Shown here: piece by piece, positions 22,549-33,589 of the stretch
How the letters are laid out: each line of letters begins with the position of its first letter
How positions within the stretch are numbered: position 1 is the first letter of the stretch
From: Gnetum montanum
Taxonomy: Eukaryota; Streptophyta; Gnetopsida; Gnetales; Gnetaceae
Assembly: GCA_015680685.1 (NCBI GenBank)
Contig: MNCI01033650.1
Coordinates: 993,798-1,057,797, forward strand
DNA length: 64,000 nt
Reading direction: 5' to 3'
Notes under the pieces: generated by a model
The model's input: the letters and a program-made list of their open reading frames with translations, nothing else
The model's database searches: none
What the model was told of the DNA's origin: nothing
Made by a program: the position numbers and the translations under genes

Positions 22549-25351
22549 ATGACTTCATCCTCCACCGTTGTCGATATTTCCAACATGGAGGTGCCCTTCG
22601 CAACCCGAGGCACTCCTGGTGTTGAACAATGGTTGAATCCAACACCAGAAGCACGCTGGTCTCTCAGGATCCAAAACCAAGGACCTAAGGGCCTAGCCCA
22701 GCAACTTGAGCATTATAATTTCCTTTGCACAAAGGTGTAGGCTAACCTGCCCTTAGATTTACATGAACTTGAAGAAAAATGTAGCTTCGAGTTCACTTAC
22801 TACAATGGGGAGGAATTCGTTCCTAACCAGGGCATTTCCCTACCTTTGACACAAGTGAACCAAAGGCTACTAGATCAACTAATCTAGTTGACAAGGCTTA
22901 GAGAGAAACAAGACATAGCGTCCAACCAGGATGACGTCTTTTAAGATGGGCAGGAGGAACTCGATTCCCAATTTGACAAGGGAGGCCTAGCCAACCCCAT
23001 TCCTGTCCCGCCTACCCAGTCCTTCTGGGCCAACCAGCTACCTATCACCACCCCCTTTGCCATTGCGCCTACACCTCAGTAGTCTACAACTGCCACTATA
23101 GTGGGTAGCCATGCTATGTTCCCAGCACCTCATCACCCCATTCGCCCGGTTACACCCGCAGCAACTGTGCCACTGCAAGCTACTTATCAACACGCTACCG
23201 CAACACACAACACACCTATCACGGCTACTCTATTGCATGGCCACACCGTACCTACTCTACAACTGCACCTGACTCCCATACCAATTCCTACATATGCGAC
23301 CTTCCCACCCACTATGATGGGCCCAGGCCCATCCACGTGGTGGCCTCCGTTCGCTTCCTCGTCTATTCCTCAACCGTCGCAGATGTCTCATTACACTCGT
23401 CCTCAGGTCTACTCGATCCCCCAAATGGCACAACTTGGCGTAGAGCCATGGGGGGTCCTACCAATGATCCAAACAACCTACCTGATAGCTCAACCTGCTA
23501 TTACCGCTCCGATGATGCCACCCACTAGATGGTGGACAATGCAAACAACACCTTTAGCAGGGGTGGCCCCAATGGCACAGCCGATGGGTCAAATTTCCAT
23601 CGTTACCATGCCACCTGTGGGGATTTCCTCTACAGTCCGTCAACCATCTACAACATCCCCAGGTCTAGACCAAGCATTTCAGCTTATTCAGACCCTAACC
23701 AAGGAAGTAAAATGCCTCAAAGCTGTTGGGTCCGATACGGTACGAGTCATGGACTTTTACCAAGATGACCCCATCAACCCTGCAATCCCTGCCTTGATAT
23801 TACCACCTGAGATGTCCCTCCCACACTTCACAAAGTACGATGGAGAAGGAGATCCCAACACACATCTCATCACTTTCCAGTTAGAGTCTTTGTTGCTGCA
23901 ACAATGGCCGCATACGATCATTCGCTTCGCCATGTCCCTAGCCGGGAAAGCCCTAGATTGGTATCGTGCGTTGCCATGTTCATCCATTTCAACTTTGAAA
24001 GAACTCTTGACCCAGTTTGTAACACGCTTCAAGTATAACTTGAAGGTAGAAACCATGCTGGATCAGTTGATGAGCGTGAAGTAAGACCCACTAGAACTCG
24101 TCCAAAAATTCATTCAACGATGGAGTGCAACCCTTAAAGAAATCCGTGAACCTATCACGGAGGCTCATTTGTTAGCCATCTTTAAGGGTGCAGTGAATGA
24201 CTTCATCAAGTCAAAACTATATTACCTTGCACCATGCTCACTTAGTCAAGCTTTCGCTCAGACGAAAAGCATACAAGACGCAACCAACGCAAGTAAAGAC
24301 CTGGCTTATGTTACTTAGGAATAGTTTTGCAGAGAAGGACAAAGGTAAGGCCCCAATGATCATGGTGGCCATTGTGGTAGCTAAGACTAAGCCCAAGCAC
24401 AGTAATAGTAGAAACAAGAATAACAAGAAATCTACTATACCTACAGCCGACTCAGGGCCTAAGCTGGGCCAAGCATTACAACCTGCCACCCCCGCACAGG
24501 AGACATCTACATACACTAAACCTAATTTCAAACGTAAAGATCATTCAAAATATACTATGCTGCCCCTCAAACCTTCAGAACTCCTGAAGCGACTATTGGT
24601 AGTGGGATACATTCAACAAAAACAGATGTCAGAGGAAGAAAACATGAGACATCAATGCTACTGCGAGCTCCTTAGAAATCCCTCTTTAGCCCTATCGAAT
24701 GAACCTCCAGTCCCTAAAGGTTTTAGGCTGGACAGGTTTTGTGACTACCATCAACTATGTGGTCATACCATGGATTATTGTCTATTGTTGCAAGATGACA
24801 TCCAAATATTGATTGACCTAGGGCATTTGGTGTTAGATGAAAGTAGCCCAGTATGTCCTGAAAACCAATCCATGTACGTCTATATCGACCCCCTCAACGC
24901 CAACAACACCGGTTACATAATCAACACCATTGGTATTGAAAATGATCCCACACTACGCTTCCAACCATTTGTGATTCGAGTGCCTCAGCGTAGTATGCCC
25001 ATGCCACCAATGGCTGGTCCAAGTCCGCAATCTCCCTTCATCCTGAAAGTCCCGCCACAAGCATCTACCTCTGCACCACCTATTGGCAGGGCCGTGCAAC
25101 CTTATCTGCTAACACCTCTAGCTTCATTTGTCATCAGGAGGCCAGCGTCTTCGATAACCCCCATCCCATGTAGCAACATTAAACAACTTCCTCACCCTAC
25201 AATGCGAGAAACCTACCTGACGAGCGAGGCGCCGAAGAGGAATATCGTCAAAAGCATCTCTAAAATCATGCCTTTGCCCTTCAAATTTATACCTTCGTCA
25301 CCAAGGATGAAGGTCGATGCAAGCACACAACCTATGACATCCTGTTTTTGA
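22549..25351 (+). pseudogene. gag: Ty3/gypsy gag, decayed (inner element)
   Basis: Gag forms the capsid of the retrotransposon particle. The frame opens at ATG 22549 (M-T-S-S-S-T-V-V-D-I-S). A Pro/Thr-rich stretch follows (23101-23650), then the retrotransposon capsid region about 23800-24290 (H-F-T-K-Y-D-G-E-G-D-P-N-T-H; A-L-D-W-Y-R-A-L-P; F-V-T-R-F). A zinc-binding-like motif C-x2-H-x2-C-G-H-x4-C is at about 24740-24781. Stops interrupt at 22738, 22885, 22941, 23083 and 24082. A two-base loss near 24315, shown by comparison with the right-hand copy, shifts the frame. The stop at 25349 (TGA) is CGA in the other copy. Confidence 0.85.
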
Positions 25352-26050
25352 AAATGTGAACCTGGGTCTAGGGCTGTCTCCCCTTGGGAGATTTTTCTTC
25401 TAGGACAAATCGAGGAGGAGGGTGTCAAACAGACGAGCGTCCAAGACTTCTTGAATGCTGTAACCCAGGTTGGGCAAACCCTAAGGCAGAAAAATACCAC
25501 AATAAGCTTATACGACTTAGTCATGGTATTCGCCCCTCACCGCAAGGCTCTGGTCCGCATGTTAATGGTAATCCTGATCGATGAAAACATGCCAGAAGAT
25601 GAGAAAATGATCCACTTAGTCATACTCCCCTCCATACCCATGGAGTCCGCACCTCCACTAACTTTCAGCAACAAATCCCTTAAGGAAGATCCCGAAAAGG
25701 GCCAAGTTACTATGGCGCCTCTCTTCATCAAAATTTTGGTCGGTCAGTACCGAATCCGAAGGGTGCATGTTGATGATGGGGCAGCCACAAACGTCATCTC
25801 TTTGCCTATCATAGAGAAATTGGGGTTGGTCGACTAGATCAAACCAACAGCGACGTCGTGCCTATGGTCCTTCAACGGGGCATGTGTCTTGGTAAAAGGC
25901 ATAGTTCATGTAAACTTCGTAGTAGGGAATGAGCTCCCCATGGATGCAACATTCATCATAGTCGAAGAAATGCCCAGGTTTAACCTAATCTTGGGAAGAT
26001 TTTGGTTAGCACAACTCGGGGTAGTTTCCTCAAAACTCAAAGTTGATTAA
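25352..26050 (+). pseudogene. Retropepsin-like protease region (inner element)
   Basis: The frame continues from gag after the stop at 25349. The core is P-L-F-I-K-I-L-V-G then V-H-V-D-D-G-A-A-T-N-V-I, with the catalytic-type V-D-D-G at about 25772; DDG in place of the usual D-S/T-G is a sequence observation. A stop at 25836 (TAG, possibly from TGG) is followed by N-L-I-L-G-R-F-W-L, the I-L-G-R-x-W-L element typical after plant gypsy proteases. The frame ends at 26050. The protease would cut the gag-pol polyprotein, but this copy is broken. Confidence 0.75.
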
Positions 26051-26158
26051 ATCAAAACTGATACCATGCCACAAAGAACAACTTACCTAAGCATGGAATA
26101 GTTGGCATTCTAAACGCTCACCAATGGGGGGTTGCATTCGCCGCAACTTGAACTGAAG

Positions 26159-28623
26159 TCATCACTCCTCTTCATGAGGGCTCTCCCTAGCAAGGGGAGA
26201 TCTCTTTCTTTGCAACTCCGTAGGAACAACCTCAGCCATAAGATGATCACCCTGGGTCGCATTGCTGAGTATGGTAGGGGGAGTCTCCCCTATGCTATCC
26301 TGGCTACAAGCACTACGAACCATCAGACCTTTAGTCATTACAGAAAATGAATCCCTGACCACCTCCGAGGGAGCCTGGGCTTGCATGATCCGAAAGACCT
26401 ATCGAATCCATGACTTGGGGATCTGGTCATGATTCATCTTGCACCAGACCTCATTCTCCTGAACCACCAAGAACTCCAAAAAGCACTTTAAACAGCCAAT
26501 GTAGAAGGCATAGTGTATGTTAGAACTGGACATTGTTTACTCACGGAGCCCCAAAATCTCGCCATGCAAGCCATTACACAGGAATTTAGCCTAGTTATAA
26601 TGGGCCCCTTCCTCCATGACTTCTTGCATTACCCAAGCCTGCTCAAGCCCCAAGACCTTTCCTTGGGTGAGCAGTTGAGGGAATGCACAAGCACGAAAGA
26701 TCGGGTATATCCCCATGGCAGGACTGTCCTTAAGCTTTTCCATAGGGAACCCTTTTCCCTCCTTGGTGAGCCTTAGCCACTCCTCAATATGCTGCTTATG
26801 AAGGGTCAACTCCTGCTTGCCCTTCGACATCACATCAGTGCCATCATTAGGAATGCCAAACAAATTTGCAAATAGCTGGTCATTGATGTCAATGACCACC
26901 CACACACCCCGCATGTACATGTGAAAGCAACTCACCTACCCAAAAAAGAAATTGACTAGGGAAAGCATCTCAGTAGTAGGAACGCCCAGATTTGGTGCCA
27001 TAAACAAATCCATAAGCCCAGCCATCCAGATTCTTCTGAGCAAGGGGCCCTGAGCCCCTTATTCCAACCAGCTCTAGCTTGCTAATACCTCACCGTATTT
27101 GAAGTAGATGTTCCCCCCTTTCCTTCTGGCAGTCACCACTGTCACTTCATGGGGCTTCTTTGCTCCTATGGAAATAATCACAAAGCATACCTTAAAAAAA
27201 GTGGCACCCACTTGTTAACCCACCAGGCCTATACGGTGAGGGGAATAGTGGGAGTTCAACCGCTAAAATTTTTTCAAGCGTAACTTGCTTAAAAGGTTCC
27301 CTCCACTCCTTGTCTAGCCAACCTTTCATCCTAAAATTATTATAGAAAGAGGTGAGCATGTGTAGGTGGGAATGGTATCCTTCCCCACAAAAAGCAATCA
27401 CACCCGCTCATAGGCTCTTGGCAGAGGCAAATTCCTATAGAGCTAGTTGTGTCGTGGCCAATTCATCCGGCTGATCATAAACATCGTCGTCATTAAGATA
27501 GAACCTGTTGACAAGTGCATGCTATTAACACTCTTCCAAGCATAACCAATGTCTCACAACAAAATAAAGACATGAAACTCACTCACCAACATAGTAAATG
27601 GTCCCTTGTGGGTTCAGAAAATACGTCGCCATATGGTGCGCGAGGTACAACATGTTGAAGGGATGATAACACTAGTATTCTAGCATGTCCCAAATCCAGG
27701 CCAAGCGCCTCAACCCTATGGAGTGTGGGGAAGACCCTACTCCCAGCCTACTTGAATTCACATCATCAAAAAGATATCTTAGGATGCCCCGATTTGCCCC
27801 TGGCAGCAAAGCCTCTATCATGCCGGATGCCCACATCTCATCCAAGGAGGAGCAAACCATGAGACTAAACTGGCTGAGGAGGAATTGCAAGAAGTCTTGC
27901 ACCTTGTCCCTAAACCAAACCACTCGATCTCCCAAATGTATCAAGGGAGAGGGAACGTTGGCCATAGGCCCGCCTACATGACACAAGACTCCTTCTAGAT
28001 CCAAAATGATCAATCTAGACCTTGGCCCTACCCTGCATAACAGAAACAGCAGACATTGACATCAAATATCAACATAATACATGCACAATGTAGCAATGCC
28101 TAGCCAACCATAAGTGACGCATAGCATGATCCCTATTCATCATAGCACAACAAATATGCAAAAGCCTAGCGTAGCAATAACATACAAGTAACTTGGCATA
28201 GCAATAAGGTAACTAATAGCAGACCCAAACAGAACACACGCCTACGTCATACGTAACTAAACCCCCTCCCGAAGGTTTCACGATTTAGCAGTTTAAAGAA
28301 CCTTGGTCTCGCAGCTGTTGCAACAGCAGCAGTAGTAATGGACTTGCATGTAACCACAATGAGACCCTTACACAATAGCGATGACTGAAAGAAAGAAAGA
28401 CCGTGACAGCACCAAAGCCAAAATGACGTAGCCACAAAAAATACCAGTAGAAAAATAAATGAGACATAAAACCAGAGCAAAAGAGGGTAGAAGGTTCAAG
28501 GAGAAAGGAACGGAAGAGACATATAAAACTCACTGGGTTAATAGTATGCCCTCCCGTGCTAGAACGTGCACCCGCAATCCACGTCTCAAGGCCTTCTTTG
28601 CCTCCCTGACCTTTGCGAGCCAT
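26159..28623 (-). pseudogene. Antisense gene remnant with FCP/SCP-phosphatase-like part
   Basis: On the minus strand, between protease and RT, coding-like stretches follow one another. A start at 28623 (M-A-R-K-G-Q-G-G) runs into a splice-donor-like CCCA/GTGAGT. After an acceptor-like TTATGCAG near 28034 comes R-L-I-I-L-D-L-E-G-V-L-C-H-V, then V-W-F-R-D-K-V and M-V-C-S-S, resembling the HAD-fold FCP/SCP phosphatase start (usually D-L-D-E-T-L). The second Asp is Glu here. Another donor-like GTTG/GTGAGTGAG lies near 27566, with an acceptor near 27506. A second part (27401-26591) has L-F-A-N-L-F-G-I-P-N-D-G, similar to plant transposon-associated proteins. It ends at 26159 after R-K-R-S-P-L-A-R-E. 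In-frame stops (for example after W-D-M-L-E-Y) make it a pseudogene. Family calls are from memory. Confidence 0.5.
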
Positions 28624-28699
28624 AGCCCTACTAGTAGATCTACAACCTTCGCCTTAGAAATTTGCCTCAATATGGATTCACACAGTGACTCCATGCCCT

Positions 28700-29512
28700 G
28701 AAATCGCCAAAGTGCTTTGACAAGGATTATGTGCTTCTAGAGCAAAAATAGCGAAATTACCATGATTCAACCCCTGTTTATGGCAGTAATAGCAAAATGG
28801 AAAAACTTCTTTTCTCTCTCTCTGATTAAGGCAGGGGGTGGTGGGCGGCGTAGCATGCTTGCCACGACATCACAACACTATTAGCATTTAAACCTCGGCA
28901 CGCTCCAAGTTAGTTACTGGACTTCTTAAAAATAAAAATAATATGATAATATTTGTTTTTGATTGAAGGCCCGAAAAGACCTTAGGCCAACAAACCCAGC
29001 ATGATTGCGTTCCCTAAGGCTCAAAGACAACAATTTCAACTAGTAACGACCACAGCCTGCAATGACATCAAACGAAGTAATTACGCTTCTTGAGTCAGCA
29101 ATCACCTGGTGCACCTCAACATAAGGATAGCATAGTCCCTAATAGTTTCATGCCTTCATTCTCGCATTAACCTCTTGATACATCTCATACTCGCAATGCT
29201 ATCTCTTTTATCGTTATTTATCACAGTAAGAATTTGCATGTCACAATATGGCAACACAAAATGACATTTAAACTAATGGTTCAGCATCCATATACAACTT
29301 CGCAGTTTACATCAATGATTTCTATGTCTTAAACTATCCTAGATCCCTGTGCCTGGGTGGTACGCCATGACCCTAAGCAAGCAAACCCTCAATCTTTACA
29401 TTGCCTTATTTAGCAAGTCACATCTCGATGTTGCTTTGTAGATTTACGTTCCACACAATCTTTGGTGATCCTTACCTAGGCTCTCATCTTGTGATGGAAG
29501 GTTAAGCAAGAA
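28700..29512. other. Non-coding stretch before RT
   Basis: No frame of note or repeat is seen. It joins the antisense remnant to the RT frame and may be upstream sequence of the antisense gene or interdomain linker too decayed to read. Confidence 0.4.
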
Positions 29513-31462
29513 ATGGAAACCCACCATGCCCTGTCCATGCCTCTAATATTAACAGGGCCACAAGGCAAGCTTGCAAGGCAGTTAAACCCCAACGCGATCA
29601 ACTGGGAGTCAGTTGCAATCGATACTATAGCAACCTTAGAAGCACCCTTGGATTTTCCCAAACACCTGGTCCATGTCCTAGATTTGGAGGCTAGAGATGT
29701 AACTGAGGATTCTCTTGTCGAGATACCTGTAACCTCTACTTGAAGGGAGGTAAAGACATTAAGACTTAGCTCTCTACTAGACACACAAATACATGAGGGC
29801 ATAGTTAAAACCTTGCAAGAAAATGTTGACATCTTTGCATGGTCCTATGAAGATATGCCAGGTCTAGATCCACAGTTGATTCAGCATAATATCATCCTAG
29901 ACCCCCACGTGAAGGCAGTCAAGCAAAAGGTGCATAAAATTAAGCCAAAAATTACGCTAGCCATGAAGGAGGAAATCACTAAGTTATACCGAGTAGGCTT
30001 CATCCACACAGTTGACTATTTAGAGTAGGTGTCCAACATCGTTGTGGTTTTGAACAAAATAGGAGGGATATGAATGTGTATAGATTTCTGAGATTTGAAC
30101 AAGGCAACGATCAAGGATAACTTTCCACTACCGAACATCGATCAACTCATCGACACCACGGCTGGGCATGCTTTGCTATCCTTCATGGATGGCTTCTCCA
30201 GATATAACCAAATCCACATCAACCCAGAACACTAGTTGTCAGCAAACTTCATGACTCCATGGGGAACCTTCTGCTATACCATGATGCCCTTTGGGCTCAA
30301 GAATGCTGGGGCAACATACCAGTGAGCCATGATGTACATTTTCAGTAACCACATCCTAGAAATGTTAAATGATTACGTAGATGATATAGCGGTTAAGTCC
30401 AAAGAGGTGGTCCATCACCTACGTGACCTAGAGTTAGTCCTCAAGTATGTAGATGATATAGCGGTTAAGTCCAAAGAGGCGGCCCATCACTAGCATGACC
30501 TAGAGTTAGTCCTCAAGTGCTATCAAAGGCTCGATTTTCGTCTTAATCCTAAGAAATGTGTCTTCAGAGTAAAGACCGAGCGCATGTTAGGGTTTGTAGT
30601 ATCAGAGGCTGGAATACAAGTGGACCCAGACAAAGTCAAAGCTATCGTCAACTTAGTGCCCCCCACAAACCTAAAAGAGTTACGTGGTCTACAAGGCAGA
30701 GTGCAATTCATTTGAAGGTTCATAGCAAGATTGACCAATAAGTTACACCCCATGCAACATCTTCTGAGAAAAGGGGTTGACTTCAAGTGGACAGTCCAAT
30801 GTCAACAAGCCTTCGACAACCTGAAGAAAGAACTCTCGCACCTACCAACAATATACCCGCTGCAGAGGGACAAGCCCTTCTTCATATACCTCACCACCTC
30901 TAATGCATCCATAGTGGCACTGCTATGTCAGAAGCGGGATGATGGCTTTGAGATACCAATGTATTACTTGAGCCATGCATTAATATCATACGAGAAAAAA
31001 TACAATGAGGTGGAAAGGAATTTCCTAGCCTTAGTGTTTGAGCTCAAAAGGTGGTGACATTACCTATTCCGCAACACAACCAACATCATTTACAAAAGCA
31101 ATGTACTCCAGGCTATCATTGGCAACCTATACGAAGGTAGCAGGATAGCCCAATGGAAGGCCATAACTGCAGAATTTGATCTACGCTATGTGAGCCAATC
31201 GTCGACAATAGGCCAAGCCATAGCGACCCAACTTACAACCTTGCGAGTCGATGACCAAGTGGTCATTGACCCCGAGTTCCCAGATGAATACGTGAGTAAT
31301 GTTGCCATCATTCCACCGCATTTCGAGGTAACCTTACACTTTGATGGCACCTCAACCATGCAAGGAGGTAGCACCACTGCTATAATCACATTCCTCTTTG
31401 GGGAAATGTACCCGTCCGCTTATCGCTTCGCATTCCCATGCACTAACAACGTGGCGGAATAG
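29513..31462 (+). pseudogene. pol: Reverse transcriptase-RNase H, plus start of second RNase H
   Basis: One frame runs through the whole region with stops but no shift. RT motifs are I-K-P-K-I-T-L near 29940, L-N-K-A-T-I-K-D-N-F-P-L-P near 30100, S-F-M-D-G-F-S-R-Y-N-Q near 30185, F-G-L-K-N-A-G-A-T-Y-Q near 30290 and Y-V-D-D at 30374. The usual RNase H follows (F-K-W-T near 30785; Y-L-S-H-A-L and Y-N-E-V-E-R to 31030). From about 31330 an archaeal-type second RNase H begins (L-H-F-D-G-T-S) and stops after T-N-N-V-A-E at 31459. Stops include 30026, 30233, 30322, 30494, 30712, 31055 and 31460. The extra RNase H is a known mark of the Tat clade. Confidence 0.9.
30374..30517 (+). repeat. 72-bp tandem duplication repeating the RT Y-V-D-D motif
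   Basis: Copies 30374-30445 and 30446-30517 are in frame, 24 codons each. Each encodes Y-V-D-D-I-A-V-K-S-K-E and ends D-L-E-L-V-L-K. Copy 2 has a stop (TAG) where copy 1 has CTA. After copy 2 the normal sequence C-Y-Q-R-L-D-F-R-L-N-P-K-K-C continues. Confidence 0.95.
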
Positions 31463-32286
31463 GGCCCATCATGCCTAAGTCTTCCGCGGGGCATAGCTTC
31501 ATTATCACTGCCACAGAGTATTTTACTAAGTGGGTGGAAGCTATTCCTTTGAGGAAAATGATGTCCTAGCAAATCTTCCACTTCATCCTCGATAACATTG
31601 TGACTAGGTTTGGGCTTCTGATGACTATTGTGACCGACAATGGACCATAGTTTAGCAGTAAGGAAACTCAGGCCTTCTGTAGAAATCTGGGCATTAAACA
31701 ATCATTTTCTTCCCCTTACTATCCATAGGCGAATGGACAAGCGGAGGCTACAAATAATTCCATCATCAACTTACTGAAGCGGATGCTTAGCAACAGTAAG
31801 AGGCAGTGGCATGAGCAAATACTCTATGTCCTCTGGGCCTATCAAACGAGTTGCAGAACCGCGACAAGTAAGACCCCTTATAGTCTCGTTTATGGATCTA
31901 AATCTATGTTACCTCTTGAGTTACAGGTACCCTCACTCTGGATGATCCTATCCAACGTCGTGAGTGAAGCCCAGAACAACAAATCGTGAGCCATCAACCT
32001 CGACTTAGTGGAGGAAGAACACGCACAAACACTAAGATGGATCGAGCACTATCAAGACAGAAAATGGCAAAAGCACCATGTAGACTCGCGTCGACGACCA
32101 ATACAGAAGGAAGATCTCGTCCTCAAGTCTATCCATGAGCATGTGAGTAAATTCTCAGCCAACTGGGAAGGGCCTTACATGGTTGCTAAAGCCTTCGGGA
32201 ATGGAGCTTTTAAACTAGTGAACATGGATGGCAATGAATTCGCCAACCTAGTGAACCACATGTACCTCAAGCCATACTACGTCTAA
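31463..32286 (+). pseudogene. Integrase, N-terminally deleted (inner element)
   Basis: The integrase frame begins abruptly (A-G-H-S-F-I-I-T-A, then F-T-K-W-V-E-A-I-P-L) right after T-N-N-V-A-E of the second RNase H. The rest of that RNase H, the zinc-binding HHCC part and the first catalytic Asp region are missing. The second Asp (V-T-D-N-G-P near 31630) and the Glu (N-G-Q-A-E-A-T-N near 31735) remain. The C-terminal part ends W-E-G-P-Y-M-V then Y-L-K-P-Y-Y-V and no chromodomain is seen. Several in-frame stops occur (31568, 31648, 31726, 31987). Confidence 0.85.
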
Positions 32287-32324
32287 GGTGCAATGACAGC
32301 ACACTCCATTGTCTACTACAATGA

Positions 32325-32590
32325 TAAACTGGCAGCCACACCAGTCAGCATCCGCAATGACGATAAACTAGAAGCACCAAACAGCATCTGCTATGACGGT
32401 AAAATGGGAGCAACAGTCTGCCACGACGTAAAACTGGCACTGTTAGTCCACTATTACTATAAACTAACATCACACATCCACCACAATGTAAAACAAGCAT
32501 GTACGGTCTACTGGGACCTCAAACTAGCACAACGGTCTGCTGGGATCTTAAACTAGCACCCAGTCTACCAAAACCTTAAACTGGGTTCAT
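32325..32590 (+). repeat. Short tandem repeats after integrase
   Basis: About seven or eight units of 35-48 bases share AAACTGGCA/AAACTAGCA and GTCTGCTATGACG-type cores (for example near 32326, 32366, 32400, 32430, 32460, 32520, 32550). The spacing is irregular. Confidence 0.55.
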
Positions 32591-33575
32591 GTCGCATCCT
32601 CAATAGGCATCATCACCGAATATATGTTGAATGAAGGAGCATGATACTGGCATGTGGGTGGGACATCGCTTCTCTAGGACGCAGTTCCTGATGTAAGGAA
32701 AACATGATCTGGGGTGTACGCGCAACCATTTTCGGTGTCATGTTGACCCTTCGAAGACGTCGTACGATGTCACATGGGCCCTTTGAACCTACCGCCGCTA
32801 CAGCCCACTGCCCAAATGGTAGCTCCTAGGCCTGTTCCTGCTTCTGAGGTGCTGACAGTATTGTGGCCTAGCCACAATATTGTTGCACTTCTATTCCTCG
32901 TCAAGGTTGCAGCTCGCATAGTGTTCAGCTATGTGGTAGCTGATCCCATAGCTGAACTCAGCATGCATGCCTTTGGTAGGGATCCTAGTGCATTTGTGCC
33001 CCTGGTGCCCTGGGGAATAGCTCCCTCCGTGGATAGTGCTACCAAGATCACTGCTGGCCTCCCTGCTTTGGGCATCTCACACCAGCGATGGTGCCCAAGG
33101 GTAAAAATAATGCCAGCAGCCCGCAAGACATTGTCCCCACAAATGCATCCCTCTACAGCAGCAAAGGCTACAACGTCGCAAAGTGAGTGCCTCGACTAAC
33201 ATGGTTGTTTGAGAGTGCAAATTTTGACACGCGCGTAACGCAGCTCACCATGTGGAAGGCTCCAATAGGTAGTTCAAGACCCTCTATGGATGTAATACAG
33301 CTCATCCTACGGAGGGGACACCCGCCTGTAGGAGGTTGAAGAATAGTGCCAGCCAGAGATGAAAATGCAAACGAGCCCCTTAGAGCACTCCGACAAAGGA
33401 CTCGACTAAACATAATCTCTACTCTCTTCCTTAACCTTTGCAGCACCAATGCAACACCCTCGAGCATAGCCAGGCAACATCTCAGTACTCACTAAGCGAT
33501 AGCCTTAGCGTTTCGCTTGTTGCGGTGTTTCATATTCTTTGCTGACATCCATCGAACCTGTTCTCTAGACATTGA
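32591..33575 (+). other. 3' untranslated-type region of the inner element
   Basis: A frame of 141 codons lies at 32774-33199 (M-G-P-L-N-L-P-P-L-Q-P start). I do not recognise it, and base composition alone could open it. Otherwise nothing is seen before the polypurine tract. Confidence 0.4.
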
Positions 33576-33589
33576 AAAAGAGGGGCCAA
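33576..33589 (+). promoter_or_regulatory. Polypurine tract (inner element)
   Basis: AAAAAGAGGGGCCAA abuts the 3' LTR start TGAAACACCC at 33590. This is the expected place and composition for the plus-strand primer. Confidence 0.7.

Noticed and set aside
23757-24056. Minus-strand frames opposite gag and protease (also 24238-24531, 61924-62226, 62485-62784)
   Set aside because: They are shadows of the plus-strand gag-pol frames.
28285-28480. Hydrophobic minus-strand frame that could be a membrane protein
   Set aside because: It begins past a good splice-donor context and fits better as intron sequence of the antisense gene remnant.
32774-33199. 141-codon frame as an env-like or accessory gene
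   Set aside because: It has no signal peptide, membrane segment or family resemblance that I can see; left as part of the 3' region.
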